Assembly (NCBI GenBank): GCA_910588565.1
Contig: CAJUPF010000007.1
Location: 1 to 64,000, forward strand
Reading direction: 5' to 3'
Length of the DNA: 64,000 nucleotides
Origin: an uncultured Lachnospiraceae bacterium
GTDB taxonomy: Bacteria > Bacillota > Clostridia > Lachnospirales > Lachnospiraceae
A model generated the notes under the pieces. The model saw only the letters and a program-made list of their open reading frames with translations. It did not search any database and was not told the origin of the DNA. Both the position numbers and the translations under genes were made by a program. Below, piece after piece: positions 16,516-25,189 of the stretch. How positions within the stretch are numbered: position 1 is the stretch's first letter; every line of letters begins with the position of its first letter.

Positions 16516-18399
16516 TCAGATGTTTTTTACAAATAATGCCCGAATGGCATTTACTACTGCAAGTACCATAACGCCCACATCCGCAAATATGGCAAGCCAC
16601 ATATTGGCAATTCCAAGTGCGCCCAACACCAGGCACAACAGCTTGATTCCAATTGCAAAATATATATTTTCATACACAATCCGCAGACATTTTCTGGAAA
16701 TCCGGATTGCTTTTGCAATTTTCAGCGGATCATCATCCATGAGCACTATGTCTGCCGCTTCTATCGCAGCGTCGGAACCTAATGCGCCCATCGCAATCCC
16801 GATATCCGCTCTGGATAATACTGGAGCATCGTTAATCCCGTCTCCTACAAAAGCAAGTTTGTCTTTGGGGGCTTTTTCCGCTAAAAGTTCTTCTACCTTT
16901 GCAACTTTATCCGCCGGAAGCAGTTCACTGTAAACGGTTTTAATTCCCAGTTCCGCTGCTGTCTGCTCCGCTGCGGCACGGCTGTCTCCGGTCAGCATAA
17001 CCGTTTTGGCAACGCCTGATTTTTTCAGTTCCATAACGGCCTCTTTGGCATGGGGTTTCAACAAATCAGAAATCAGGATATAACCGGCATAACTGCCCTC
17101 TATGGCGACATGTACAATGGTTCCCGCCTGACTGCACTCCTGGTATGCTATTCCAAGACGTTTCATCAGCTTGCTGTTTCCCACAGCAACCGGCTTGCCG
17201 TCCACATATGCAGTTACGCCGTTTCCGCCAATCTCTTCCACATCCGATACTCTTGCCGTATCTAAGGCAGATCCGGCAGCTTTCTTTTCATAGGCTTTCC
17301 GAAGGCTTTTGCTGATGGGATGGGAAGAATAACTCTCCGCCAATGCCGCGTATTCCAACAGCTGTTTATCTTCACATCCACTGGCATATATCCCATTGAC
17401 CTCAAATACACCCTGGGTCATAGTGCCTGTTTTATCAAACACAACATATTTCGTCTGGGAAAGGGTTTCCAGATAATTAGAGCCTTTGACCAAAACCCCC
17501 TCTTTGCTTGCGCCGCCAATTCCTGCAAAAAAGCTTAGCGGAATACTGATTACAAGGGCACACGGACAGCTGATGACCAGAAACGTAAGCGCACGGTAAA
17601 CCCATTCGCCCCATTCCGGCGACATGCCAAACAGCAGCATCCGGCCAAGCGGCGGCAAAATAGCCAGCGCTAACGCCCCGTAACAGACAGCCGGTGTATA
17701 ATATCTGGCAAAACGCGAGATAAAATTTTCGGATCTGGACTTTTTGGAACTGGAATTTTCCACAAGATCCAAAATCTTAGATACCGTGGATTCTCCAAAT
17801 TCTTTTGTCGTTCTGATGCGCAGCACACCTGTCATATTGATACAGCCGCTGATAACCTCATCTCCTTCTTCCACTTCCCGCGGGAGACTTTCTCCGGTCA
17901 ATGCGCTGGTATTCAGTGTGGATTTTCCTTCTATGACATTTCCGTCAATCGGTATTTTTTCTCCAGGCTGCACCAGCAGGATACTGCCGATTTCCACTTC
18001 ATCCGGATCGGCTTTTACAAGCTTACCGTCCTGTTCGATATTGGCATAGTCCGGGCGGATGTCCATAAGATCGCTGATATTTCTTCTGCTCTTACCTACA
18101 GCATAACTTTGGAACAGCTCTCCAATCTGATAAAACAGCATAACAGCTACGCCTTCCGTGTATTCTCCCAGAAGAATCGCGCCAACAGTTGCTACTGCCA
18201 TCAAAAAATTTTCATCAAATACCTGTCTGTTTAACATGCCTTTTCCTGCTTTTTTTAAAATATCATATCCGATCACAAGATAGGGTATCATAAACAGCCA
18301 AAATCTCAGATAGCCTTCAAGCGGAAGCAGCGAAAGCAAAACCATCAGCGCTGCAGCTATCAGGATTCTCAATAACACTTTTTTCTGTTTTTTATTCAT
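16516..18399 (-). CDS. cadA: Cd/Zn-type heavy-metal P1B ATPase
   Basis: 627 aa. Exports divalent metals across the membrane using ATP. Motifs: actuator TGESLP, the metal-site CPC in ISCPCALVISIPLSFFAG, phosphorylation site DKTGT, SSHPI (HP locus), and hinge GDGINDAPVLSRADIGIAMG. About eight hydrophobic segments. The usual N-terminal metal-binding HMA domain is absent but is encoded separately just upstream (18471-18689). The start at 18399 follows AAAGGA; a longer reading has no ribosome binding site. Substrate is assigned from the CPC motif, the ArsR partner and family, so Zn/Cd rather than Cu is likely, not certain. Confidence 0.93.
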   Translation of the reverse strand: MNKKQKKVLLRILIAAALMVLLSLLPLEGYLRFWLFMIPYLVIGYDILKKAGKGMLNRQVFDENFLMAVATVGAILLGEYTEGVAVMLFYQIGELFQSYAVGKSRRNISDLMDIRPDYANIEQDGKLVKADPDEVEIGSILLVQPGEKIPIDGNVIEGKSTLNTSALTGESLPREVEEGDEVISGCINMTGVLRIRTTKEFGESTVSKILDLVENSSSKKSRSENFISRFARYYTPAVCYGALALAILPPLGRMLLFGMSPEWGEWVYRALTFLVISCPCALVISIPLSFFAGIGGASKEGVLVKGSNYLETLSQTKYVVFDKTGTMTQGVFEVNGIYASGCEDKQLLEYAALAESYSSHPISKSLRKAYEKKAAGSALDTARVSDVEEIGGNGVTAYVDGKPVAVGNSKLMKRLGIAYQECSQAGTIVHVAIEGSYAGYILISDLLKPHAKEAVMELKKSGVAKTVMLTGDSRAAAEQTAAELGIKTVYSELLPADKVAKVEELLAEKAPKDKLAFVGDGINDAPVLSRADIGIAMGALGSDAAIEAADIVLMDDDPLKIAKAIRISRKCLRIVYENIYFAIGIKLLCLVLGALGIANMWLAIFADVGVMVLAVVNAIRALFVKNI

Positions 18400-18470
18400 A
18401 TGCATTCCTTTCCCAAAAGTAAAACATGCTCTAGGCCATTGGAACAATTCCGTTTTAACCCTCTCCAATA

Positions 18471-18689
18471 TTACAGGAAAATTTCACAGTCATCTTCTAC
18501 TTTTTTACAATTTCTCAATACTTCTTTCATCACCTGTTTCGGCTCGCTGCCTTCTTCAAATTCTACAATCATCTTCAATGTCATAAAATTTACTGTGGCC
18601 TCTTTTACGCCCGCTGTCTTCTTAGCGGCTTCTTCCATTTTGTTTGCGCAATTCGCGCAGTCTACTTCGATTTTGTATGTCTTTTTCAT
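18471..18689 (-). CDS. Small HMA-domain metal-binding protein
   Basis: 72 aa heavy-metal-associated domain. The metal-binding loop DCANCANKMEEAAKK gives the CxxC pair, followed by the usual VKEATVNFMTLKMIVEF strands. Short soluble HMA proteins pass metal to P-type ATPases or other sites; here it looks like the N-terminal domain of the downstream ATPase encoded as its own gene. The ATG at 18689 is favoured over an upstream GTG. First gene of the operon, directly behind the ArsR-type operator and promoter. Confidence 0.88.
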   Translation of the reverse strand: MKKTYKIEVDCANCANKMEEAAKKTAGVKEATVNFMTLKMIVEFEEGSEPKQVMKEVLRNCKKVEDDCEIFL

Positions 18690-18806
18690 GTTCTTTTCCC
18701 GGCAGCTGTTCACAAACTAACGTTCCAAAATACTGCCTTCTCCTTTCTACATTTATGATTGCCAAATGGCATTGAGCGATACCCTCTGTCATTCCTTCGG
18801 CTTATC

Positions 18807-18826
18807 ATATGAACAATTATTCATAT
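18807..18826. promoter_or_regulatory. ArsR/SmtB-type operator palindrome
   Basis: ATATGAACAATTATTCATAT is a 20-bp inverted repeat with one mismatch, the form bound by CzrA/CadC/SmtB-like repressors. It overlaps the expected transcription start just downstream of the -10 box, a position that would block initiation of the HMA-ATPase-ArsR-SOD operon. Confidence 0.82.
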
Positions 18827-18836
18827 GTTTAACTGT

Positions 18837-18864
18837 ATTATACCACTTTTTTTTCCTGTGTCAA
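18837..18864 (-). promoter_or_regulatory. Promoter of the metal-export operon
   Basis: Minus strand -35 TTGACA (18859-18864), 16-base spacer, -10 TATAAT (18837-18842), followed by the operator palindrome. Confidence 0.85.
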
Positions 18865-18888
18865 TATAAAAATCAATTTTTGTTTTAC

Positions 18889-18917
18889 TTGCCAGTAAAT
18901 TTCAAATACTATATAAT
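18889..18917 (+). promoter_or_regulatory. Promoter of the DUF1836 gene
   Basis: -35 TTGCCA (18889-18894), 17-base spacer, -10 TATAAT (18912-18917), 17 bases before the DUF1836 start codon. It is divergent from the metal-export promoter. Confidence 0.75.
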
Positions 18918-18934
18918 ATTTTCGAGGTGATAAA

Positions 18935-19543
18935 ATGAAAGACAAAATTCATGAATTTTTAAAAGAAGTTTCTGAGAAGCTTCAGACAATGGACTATGTC
19001 AGGCCTGAATCCCTGCCCAATATTGATTTATATATGGATCAGATCACAACATTTATGGACACGCAGCTGGCTTCCACCAAGCGGCATGAAAGCGATAAGA
19101 TCCTTACCAAAACCATGATCAATAACTATGCCAAGAACAACCTGCTCCCTCCCCCGAATAAGAAGAAGTATTCCAAGGATCATGTTCTTACCCTGCTGTT
19201 TATCTACTATTTCAAAAACATTCTGAGCATCAGCGATATCCAGAATATTTTAAATCCGATTACAGAGAAATATTTTGGAAATCCGGACGGACTGGGACTG
19301 CAGGATATCTATAATGAAGTATTTGGATTAGCGCACGAAGAAGTCCAGCATGTGTTAAAAGATCTTGCCAAGAAATACCGAACCAGTTCCAGGACATTTG
19401 CAGATGTCCCGGAAGAGGAAGCAGAGATGTTACATAAATTCTCTTTTATCTGTATGCTGAGTTTTGATATCTGGATCAAAAAACTAATCCTGGAACAGAC
19501 GATTGACAAACTAAATGATTTAGGCAGTAAGAAAAAAGAATAG
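18935..19543 (+). CDS. DUF1836 protein
   Basis: 202 aa soluble protein of the DUF1836 family, widespread in Clostridia and Bacilli. The segment ILTKTMINNYAKNNLLPPP followed by KKKYSKDHVLTLLFIYYFK resembles a MerR-like helix-turn-helix, and family members are often treated as regulators, but no target is known. GAGGTGATAAA precedes the ATG. Transcription converges with the YerC-type gene, and the two stop codons are 8 bases apart over a shared terminator. Confidence 0.85.
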   Translation: MKDKIHEFLKEVSEKLQTMDYVRPESLPNIDLYMDQITTFMDTQLASTKRHESDKILTKTMINNYAKNNLLPPPNKKKYSKDHVLTLLFIYYFKNILSISDIQNILNPITEKYFGNPDGLGLQDIYNEVFGLAHEEVQHVLKDLAKKYRTSSRTFADVPEEEAEMLHKFSFICMLSFDIWIKKLILEQTIDKLNDLGSKKKE

Positions 19544-19562
19544 ATCCGGGTCTATTCTTTTT
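19537..19562. terminator. Bidirectional terminator between convergent genes
   Basis: The palindrome AGAATAGATCCGGGTCTATTCT (19537-19558) is flanked by AAAAA on the left and TTTTT on the right, so it can terminate both strands. It overlaps the last codons of both convergent genes. Confidence 0.85.
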
Positions 19563-19842
19563 CCAAACGTTCAAATACCATATCATATCCGTCATTTCCA
19601 TAGTTCAGAGAACGGTTTACCCTGCTGATCGTAGCAGTAGATGCACCTGTTTTTTCCGCTATATCAAGATATGTCTTCCGCTCTCTGAGCATATATGCCA
19701 CTTCAAAGCGCTGCGACATGGAAAGAAGTTCATTGACTGTGCAGACGTCTTCAAAAAACGTATAACACTCTTCCCTGTTCTGCAGCGTTAATATCGCGTC
19801 AAATAAATGATCCACATCATCCGTTTTTATTTTCCTGTTCAT
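19552..19842 (-). CDS. YerC/YecD-family TrpR-related protein
   Basis: 96 aa. TrpR-like helix-turn-helix: the segment SQRFEVAYMLRERKTYLDIA followed by EKTGASTATISRVNRSLNYG is characteristic of the YerC/YecD family. These are presumed DNA-binding proteins with unknown ligands. AAGGAG lies about 10 bases before the ATG at 19842; an in-frame GTG two codons upstream is too close to it. No metabolic genes for tryptophan are nearby. Confidence 0.87.
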   Translation of the reverse strand: MNRKIKTDDVDHLFDAILTLQNREECYTFFEDVCTVNELLSMSQRFEVAYMLRERKTYLDIAEKTGASTATISRVNRSLNYGNDGYDMVFERLEKE

Positions 19843-20050
19843 ATGCACATTTCTCCTTATTTCGATATGTTTCTGTTACAATCCACAATTTCAAACTGCT
19901 TATAGCAACAGTATTTTTGCTGTGAACCATAACCTATTTCTCTGATTATTTTAGCATATTAAAGCACAAACGTAAACACAACATTGTCACATTTTTCTTT
20001 CTCTGTCATAAATTATATCATAATTTATTTGACGCAGGGAGGATTCTATC

Positions 20051-21079
20051 TTGTTTTCTAAGATGCACTGCAAAAAAAAGCTGCTGGCTGCAAGCCTGCT
20101 TTTATCACTTTCTGTTCTTACCATAACCGGATGCGGCAGTAAAAGTAAAGAAACAGCCAGTCCCGGTGAAAAAATTGTATTAAATGAAGTGGCGCATTCC
20201 ATTTTTTACGCGCCAATGTATGTAGCTGTTGAGGAAGGATATTTTAACGAAGAAGGGATTGATCTGGAAATTGTCACCGGTTTTGGCGCCGATAAGACCA
20301 TGACCGCCGTTTTATCCGGTGAAGCGGATATTGGATTTATGGGGCCGGAAACTACGGTTTATGCCTTTAACGAAGGCGCTTCGGATGTGGTGAAAAACTT
20401 TGCCCAGCTTACACAGCGGGCCGGCAATTTTCTAATATCGCGGGAACCCATCGAAGATTTTAAGTGGAGTGATATAAAAGGAAAAACCGTATTGGGAGGC
20501 AGGGCAGGCGGAATGCCGGAGATGGTATTTGAGTTTGTTTTAAAGAAAAATAATATCGATCCCGCAGCAGATCTTTCGATTGATCAGAGTATTGATTTTG
20601 GCTCTACTGCAGCGGCTTTTTCTGGCGGGCAGGCGGATTTTACTGTCGAGTTTGAGCCTTCGGCCACTGCGTTAGAAAAAGAAGGCGCCGGATATGTCGC
20701 CGCTTCTGTCGGCGTGGATTCCGGCTATGTGCCATACACTGCCTTTTCTGCAAAAGAAAGCTATCTGATCGGCCATCCTGATATCATCCAGTCTTTTGTA
20801 AACGCCTTACAAAAAGGCATGGACTATGTCTCGGAACATACAAGCGAAGAAATTGCGGCCGTAATCGCGCCTCAATTTACAGACACCGATAAAGAAACCA
20901 TTGCAACAATTGTTTCCCGCTATCAGGAACAGGATACCTGGAAAAATGACGTAATATTTACAGAAGATGCTTATACGCTTCTCCTCGATATCTTAGAAGA
21001 ATCTGATCAGCTCTCTGCAAGGCCGGAATATGAAAATCTGGTAAACACAAAATTTGCCGCAGAAGCCGCTGACAAATAA
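20051..21079 (+). CDS. Orphan ABC-transporter solute-binding lipoprotein (NMT1/SsuA-like)
   Basis: 342 aa. Lipoprotein signal peptide with lipobox TITGCGS (Cys about 28), so the protein is tethered outside the membrane. The mature part matches the NMT1/SsuA/TauA group (AHSIFYAPMYVAVEEGYFNE, GGRAGGMPEMVFEF), which bind thiamine precursors, sulfonates, nitrate or similar small anions; ligand cannot be assigned. The start is taken as TTG at 20051 because GGGAGG sits 8 bases before it, whereas the first ATG is 20 bases away. No permease or ATPase gene is adjacent, so it must work with components encoded elsewhere. Confidence 0.9.
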   Translation: MFSKMHCKKKLLAASLLLSLSVLTITGCGSKSKETASPGEKIVLNEVAHSIFYAPMYVAVEEGYFNEEGIDLEIVTGFGADKTMTAVLSGEADIGFMGPETTVYAFNEGASDVVKNFAQLTQRAGNFLISREPIEDFKWSDIKGKTVLGGRAGGMPEMVFEFVLKKNNIDPAADLSIDQSIDFGSTAAAFSGGQADFTVEFEPSATALEKEGAGYVAASVGVDSGYVPYTAFSAKESYLIGHPDIIQSFVNALQKGMDYVSEHTSEEIAAVIAPQFTDTDKETIATIVSRYQEQDTWKNDVIFTEDAYTLLLDILEESDQLSARPEYENLVNTKFAAEAADK

Positions 21080-21135
21080 CTGTTTTATTTTTAACCGGAT
21101 TGGTATATAATCAGTTCAGATACTTTTTCATTCAA

Positions 21136-21219
21136 AAGAAAGCACGCCGGATAGACAGCGGGCGGAATTGATCGACGGACAGATGTACAACATGGCCCTG
21201 CCCAGCCTGCTTATCTGAA
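21136..21219 (+). pseudogene. Remnant of a Uma2-family (DUF820) gene
   Basis: A 27-codon stretch ending in TGA translates as KESTPDRQRAELIDGQMYNM and ALPS, the N-terminal signature of Uma2 proteins (ELIDGxxYxMAxPS). No start codon or downstream domain remains. An intact Uma2 gene with a different N-terminus lies at 59455. Confidence 0.6.
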
Positions 21220-21231
21220 AACATCTTGGTA

Positions 21232-21263
21232 CCAAAAAGGAGCTGCCGCAAAACAGCTCCTTT
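21232..21263 (-). terminator. Terminator of the COG2426-hisC-aminotransferase unit
   Basis: Minus-strand stem AAAGGAGCTG...CAGCTCC followed by TTTTT, starting 7 bases after the stop codon of the COG2426 gene. Confidence 0.8.
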
Positions 21264-21269
21264 CTCATG

Positions 21270-21737
21270 CTACCTAAAAACCCCTACCGCAGCTACGCTT
21301 GCCACGCCCATAATCACGCCGGCAAGCAGCACTCCCATCATAACGGCTGTTACACTGGACTTGAAGTCCATATCCAATATACTAGCTGCCAGCGTTCCTG
21401 TCCAGGCGCCGGTTCCTGGTACGGGGATTCCTACAAATAAAAGCAGCGCCACAAACAGTCCTCTCCCGGCCTTTGCCTGCAGCTTCTGTCCGCCTCTTTC
21501 TCCTTTTTCCAGGAAAAAACAGAAAAAGCCTCCAATCACAGGCTTATCTGCGCCCCATTCCAGCACTTTTCTGGCAAACAGGTAAATAAAAGGAACCGGA
21601 AGCATATTTCCAATAATACAGGTAATATAGGACGGTACAATCGGAAGCCCAAACATCTGGGAAAATGGGATCGCCCCACGCAGCTCCACGATTGGAACCA
21701 TGGATATAAAAAAGATATACAAATAATGCTCTAACAT
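21270..21737 (-). CDS. COG2426 small membrane transporter-like protein
   Basis: 155 aa, four to five hydrophobic segments. The N-terminal MVPIVELRGAIPFSQMFGLP and the C-terminal LFVGIPVPGTGAWTGTLAAS are hallmarks of COG2426, annotated as small multidrug export proteins, though transport has rarely been shown. AGGAGTGTGTA precedes the ATG. It starts 9 bases after the hisC stop and is followed by a terminator, so it is the last gene of an aminotransferase-hisC-COG2426 operon; a functional link to those enzymes is not obvious. Confidence 0.85.
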   Translation of the reverse strand: MLEHYLYIFFISMVPIVELRGAIPFSQMFGLPIVPSYITCIIGNMLPVPFIYLFARKVLEWGADKPVIGGFFCFFLEKGERGGQKLQAKAGRGLFVALLLFVGIPVPGTGAWTGTLAASILDMDFKSSVTAVMMGVLLAGVIMGVASVAAVGVFR

Positions 21738-21746
21738 TACACACTC

Positions 21747-22817
21747 CTATCGATCTATTATTATTTTTTGTTTCAGGCACGCAAATAACGCTTCCATCTC
21801 TTCCCTGGTTCCAATTGTAATCCGAAGATAATTACGGATACGTTCCGGCTTTTTAAAATGCCGCACATAAATCCCCTTTTCTTTTAATGCCGCAAACAGC
21901 TCTTCTGCAGCATAATCAGGATGTGTGACAAATACAAAATTACTCATGGAATCCGCAAATGTAAAGCCAAGCTTTTGAAATTCCACTTTTGCCCACTCCC
22001 TTGTCTCAATCAGTTTTTTTGTACACTGTCCAAAATACGCCCGATCCCGGATTGCCTCTGTGCCAAGCCGAATGGCCGCCTGACTCATCGTATAAGAATT
22101 AAAGGAATATTTGCAGTCATTCACATACCGAATCAGTTTGGGATTCCCCAGCAAAAATCCAATCCGCATTCCCGCCAAGGAACGTGACTTGCTGAAGGTC
22201 TGGGCAATCAGCAGATTGTCGTATGTTTTCAGCAGTGGGATCGCGCTTTTGCCCCCAAAGTCAATATATGCTTCATCTACAATCACAATGACATCCGTAT
22301 TTGCCCGGATTATCTCTTCAATCTCATCTATTGGCTTTAAAATTCCGGTAGGCGCATTGGGATTCGGGAATATAATTCCCCCATTTTCCCGCATATAATC
22401 TTCTGTCCGTATCTGAAAATCAGAATCCAACGGCTGCGTTTCATACGGGATACGAAATAAATCCGCCCAGACATCATAAAATGAGTACGTAATGTCCGGA
22501 AACAAAATCGGTTTCCGTGAATTAAAACAGGTCAGAAATGCCATTGCCAGCACATCATCTGAGCCAACTCCCACAAAAACCTGCGCTTCATCCAGTCCAT
22601 AAAACTCTGCAATCGCATTTACCAGTTCACTTGCCGCCGGGTCGGGATAGCGGCGCAGAAGCTCCGTGTCCAGTTCCTTTAGCGCCTGTAAGACACCGGG
22701 TGCCGGAGGGTATGGATTCTCATTGGTATTTAATTTGATAATATTTGTTTCCTTCGGTTGTTCCCCTGGCACATAGGGAACCACTTTACGGATATGATTT
22801 TCCCATGCTTTTCTCAT
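21747..22817 (-). CDS. hisC: Histidinol-phosphate aminotransferase
   Basis: About 356 aa fold type I PLP enzyme converting imidazole acetol phosphate and glutamate to histidinol phosphate in histidine synthesis. Signatures: KLNTNENPYPPAPGVLQAL near the N-terminus, NPNAPTG, the Asp/Tyr pair in VDEAYIDFGG, and the PLP-binding Lys in TFSKSRSLAGMRIGF. An ATG at 22817 gives the usual family start; a TTG at 22829 with GGGAG before it is a reasonable alternative and would nearly abut the upstream aminotransferase. No other his genes are in the window, and related aminotransferases can act on aromatic substrates. Confidence 0.9.
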   Translation of the reverse strand: MRKAWENHIRKVVPYVPGEQPKETNIIKLNTNENPYPPAPGVLQALKELDTELLRRYPDPAASELVNAIAEFYGLDEAQVFVGVGSDDVLAMAFLTCFNSRKPILFPDITYSFYDVWADLFRIPYETQPLDSDFQIRTEDYMRENGGIIFPNPNAPTGILKPIDEIEEIIRANTDVIVIVDEAYIDFGGKSAIPLLKTYDNLLIAQTFSKSRSLAGMRIGFLLGNPKLIRYVNDCKYSFNSYTMSQAAIRLGTEAIRDRAYFGQCTKKLIETREWAKVEFQKLGFTFADSMSNFVFVTHPDYAAEELFAALKEKGIYVRHFKKPERIRNYLRITIGTREEMEALFACLKQKIIIDR

Positions 22818-22831
22818 CTTCTCTTCCAAAC

Positions 22832-24025
22832 TTATACTCCCAGTCCGTATTCGTTTGCCAATTTTGCAAATGCATCCAGAGAACGGTTGATTTTGTCATT
22901 GGAAATGCAGTATGCCAGACGGACATAACCGCTGCAGCCAAAAGCGCTTCCTTTTACCAGAATCAGATTGTATTTTTTCGCGGCGGCCACAAACTGCGCT
23001 TCATCTTCTACTGGGGATTTCAGCCAGAGGTAGAATGCGCCCTGTGGTTTGATACAGGTAAATCCAAGTTTTTTTAGGCCTTCGTATAAATCAATCCGGT
23101 TTTTATCGTAAAATTCCAGATTGGTTTTTTCATTGACGCATGCCGCCGCCGCTTTCTGAATCAGAGAAGGCGCATTGACAAAACCAAGCGTCCGGTTCGC
23201 CACTTCAATACCGGCTAACATCTGTTCCGCGTCTGTCACTTCATTTGGGACGGCAATGTAGCCAATCCGCTCTCCTGGAAGAGACAACGATTTGCTGAAT
23301 GAATAGCCTACAATGGTATTATGATAATATTTGGTCAGAAAATTCTCTTCTGCGCCGTCATAAATCAATTCGCGGTACGGTTCATCGGAAATCAGATAGA
23401 TTTCTTTTTGGTATTCTTCCTCTTTGCTTCGTAAAATCTCACCGATTTTGGTCATCGTTTCATCAGAATAAATCACTCCGGTTGGATTGTTTGGCGTATT
23501 TACAATTACGGCCTTTGTTTTTTCTGTAAAAGAAGCTGCAAAAGCGTCGAGATCCGGCTGAAATGTCTTATAATCCGGTGCTACCGTCACAACTGCTGCG
23601 TCAAAATTGGCTGCGTAGCTTTTGTATTCCCCAAAAAATGGAGCAAATACGATTACCTCATCTCCCGGATCGAGTATGGTCTTAAATACAATATTGATCC
23701 CGCCTGCCGCCCCTACTGTCATTACAATATTGTTCCAGGTAAAATCTGTCCCGAATCTGCTGTTTAAATTCTCTGCAATTGCGGCACGGACGTCTTCATA
23801 GCCGGCATTCGACATATAGCCGTGCAGTACCAGCGGATCCATGTCATCCAACAGATCCTTCATCGCCTGTTTTAAAGATTCCGGCGCCGGGGTAGCCGGA
23901 TTCCCAAGGCTGAAATCAAATACGTTTTCCTCACCTACTTTGGCTGCAAGTTCTTTTCCCTCTACAAACATCGCACGAATCGCTGAACTTCCTGCCAACG
24001 CGGTTTGTATTCTTTTTGAAAGCAT
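22832..24025 (-). CDS. Class I/II PLP-dependent aminotransferase (aspartate type)
   Basis: 397 aa. Family marks: FSLGNPATPAPESLKQAM, the substrate-binding NTPNNPTGVIY, the Asp/Tyr pair in SDEPYRELIY, and the PLP Lys in YSFSKSLSLPGERIGYIA. The form (VKGSAFGCSGYVRLAYCIS near the C-terminus) is that of clostridial enzymes called AspB or pyridoxal aminotransferases; exact amino-acid specificity cannot be stated. AAGGAAAAACAT supports the ATG. It is first in an operon with hisC and the COG2426 gene. Confidence 0.92.
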   Translation of the reverse strand: MLSKRIQTALAGSSAIRAMFVEGKELAAKVGEENVFDFSLGNPATPAPESLKQAMKDLLDDMDPLVLHGYMSNAGYEDVRAAIAENLNSRFGTDFTWNNIVMTVGAAGGINIVFKTILDPGDEVIVFAPFFGEYKSYAANFDAAVVTVAPDYKTFQPDLDAFAASFTEKTKAVIVNTPNNPTGVIYSDETMTKIGEILRSKEEEYQKEIYLISDEPYRELIYDGAEENFLTKYYHNTIVGYSFSKSLSLPGERIGYIAVPNEVTDAEQMLAGIEVANRTLGFVNAPSLIQKAAAACVNEKTNLEFYDKNRIDLYEGLKKLGFTCIKPQGAFYLWLKSPVEDEAQFVAAAKKYNLILVKGSAFGCSGYVRLAYCISNDKINRSLDAFAKLANEYGLGV

Positions 24026-24102
24026 ATGTTTTTCCTTCTTTCTCTGTCTGATTAACGGCAGCCCTCAGCTGTCCGTTCTGTCTGCGTTATAAGTGGAACG
24101 AA

Positions 24103-24233
24103 AGCATCCCAGTATGGCCATTCGGCCGTTTCACAATGTATACCCTCCGGGCATCCCAGTATGGCCATTCGGCCGTTTCACAATGTATACCCTCCGGGCA
24201 TCCCAGTATGGCCATTCGGCCGTTTTACAATGT
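24103..24233 (+). repeat. Three-unit tandem array of the CCCTCCGG/GCCATTCGG family
   Basis: Three 47-base units: GCATCCCAGTATGGCCATTC then GGCCGTTTCACAATGTATA, joined by CCCTCCGG. The third unit differs at one base and lacks the joiner. There are no unique spacers, so this is not a CRISPR array. It occupies the gap between the WalJ-like gene and the aminotransferase gene. Confidence 0.93.
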
Positions 24234-24276
24234 ATAATTTACAATATATGCCATAAAATGTAAACAGGAAATTCTT

Positions 24277-25074
24277 TTATGCCTTCATCATCTCTGACAC
24301 ACAATCCCGATTGGCCACGTACAGCGGAAAGTCATCTCCCGTATATGGCCAGTCTCCCATTGTAAGTTCTAAACGCACCGATTCATAGGCAAGCTGCGGA
24401 TAATTATTCTCTTTGCTCAAATGGCCAAGCATCACTGCCCCGAACTTATCATGCAGTACCCTTCCCAGCAGCTGGCCGGACGCCTCATTGGACAAATGTC
24501 CTTTATCGCCTGCAATTCTCTGCTTTAGATAATAAGGATACGATCCCGTCTGAAGCATATTTACATCATGGTTTGCCTCTAACAGCAGCAGGTTCAGACC
24601 CTGCATTTTTTCCACAATCACATCATCATACGTTCCAAGGTCTGTAATGACACCTGCCGATTTTTCCTGGCTTCTTACAATATAGGCCACCGGCTCCCGT
24701 GCGTCATGTGAAATCCGTATCGGTTCGACTTCCAGTTCTCCTACAGAAAACTTCTGTCCCGGAACAATCTCATGAAACAGGGACAGATCAATTTTTCCCA
24801 CGGATTTACAGCTTAAAATCCCCTGGATCGTGCCTGCTGTCGCATAAATGGGCAGCCCGTACCGTCTGGCAATAACGCCAAGTCCCCCGATATGATCGAT
24901 ATGTTCATGCGTTACCAGGACGCCCTGCATCTCTGAAGTTTTATACCCCAACGCATTCAGTCCCTGTTCAATTCGTTTCCCGCTTATGCCTGCATCGATC
25001 ATCAGGCGGCAGTTTCCGCTGCCTGTCATAATACAATTCCCGCTGCTCCCGCTGGCAATACTGCATAATTCCAT
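24277..25074 (-). CDS. WalJ/YycJ-type MBL-fold hydrolase
   Basis: 265 aa metallo-beta-lactamase-fold protein. The start LCSIASGSSGNCIMTGSG and the metal motif THEHIDHIGG identify the YycJ/WalJ group; further ligands are His in RISHDAREP, Asp in VITDLGTYD and His near EANHDVN. Members are cytosolic exonuclease-like or phosphodiesterase-like enzymes linked to cell-wall and DNA functions in WalKR-bearing Firmicutes. Here no walKR genes are adjacent. GGGAGAGATAAAAC precedes the ATG. Confidence 0.9.
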   Translation of the reverse strand: MELCSIASGSSGNCIMTGSGNCRLMIDAGISGKRIEQGLNALGYKTSEMQGVLVTHEHIDHIGGLGVIARRYGLPIYATAGTIQGILSCKSVGKIDLSLFHEIVPGQKFSVGELEVEPIRISHDAREPVAYIVRSQEKSAGVITDLGTYDDVIVEKMQGLNLLLLEANHDVNMLQTGSYPYYLKQRIAGDKGHLSNEASGQLLGRVLHDKFGAVMLGHLSKENNYPQLAYESVRLELTMGDWPYTGDDFPLYVANRDCVSEMMKA

Positions 25075-25189
25075 GTTTTATCTCTCCCTGCTGTCTTTGC
25101 TGCTGAATTTTAAGCAGTACTATCATATCTTATTTTATGGAATCTGTCTATGAAAAGTCAGGAAAAATGAAACAATCATGTAACCGTTC

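Noticed and set aside
19849..20050. Leader of the solute-binding protein checked for a TPP-type riboswitch
   Set aside because: No conserved TPP or other riboswitch core was found; only short AT-rich palindromes.
24103..24233. Three evenly spaced repeats considered as a CRISPR array
   Set aside because: The whole 47-base unit repeats, with no unique spacers and no cas genes.
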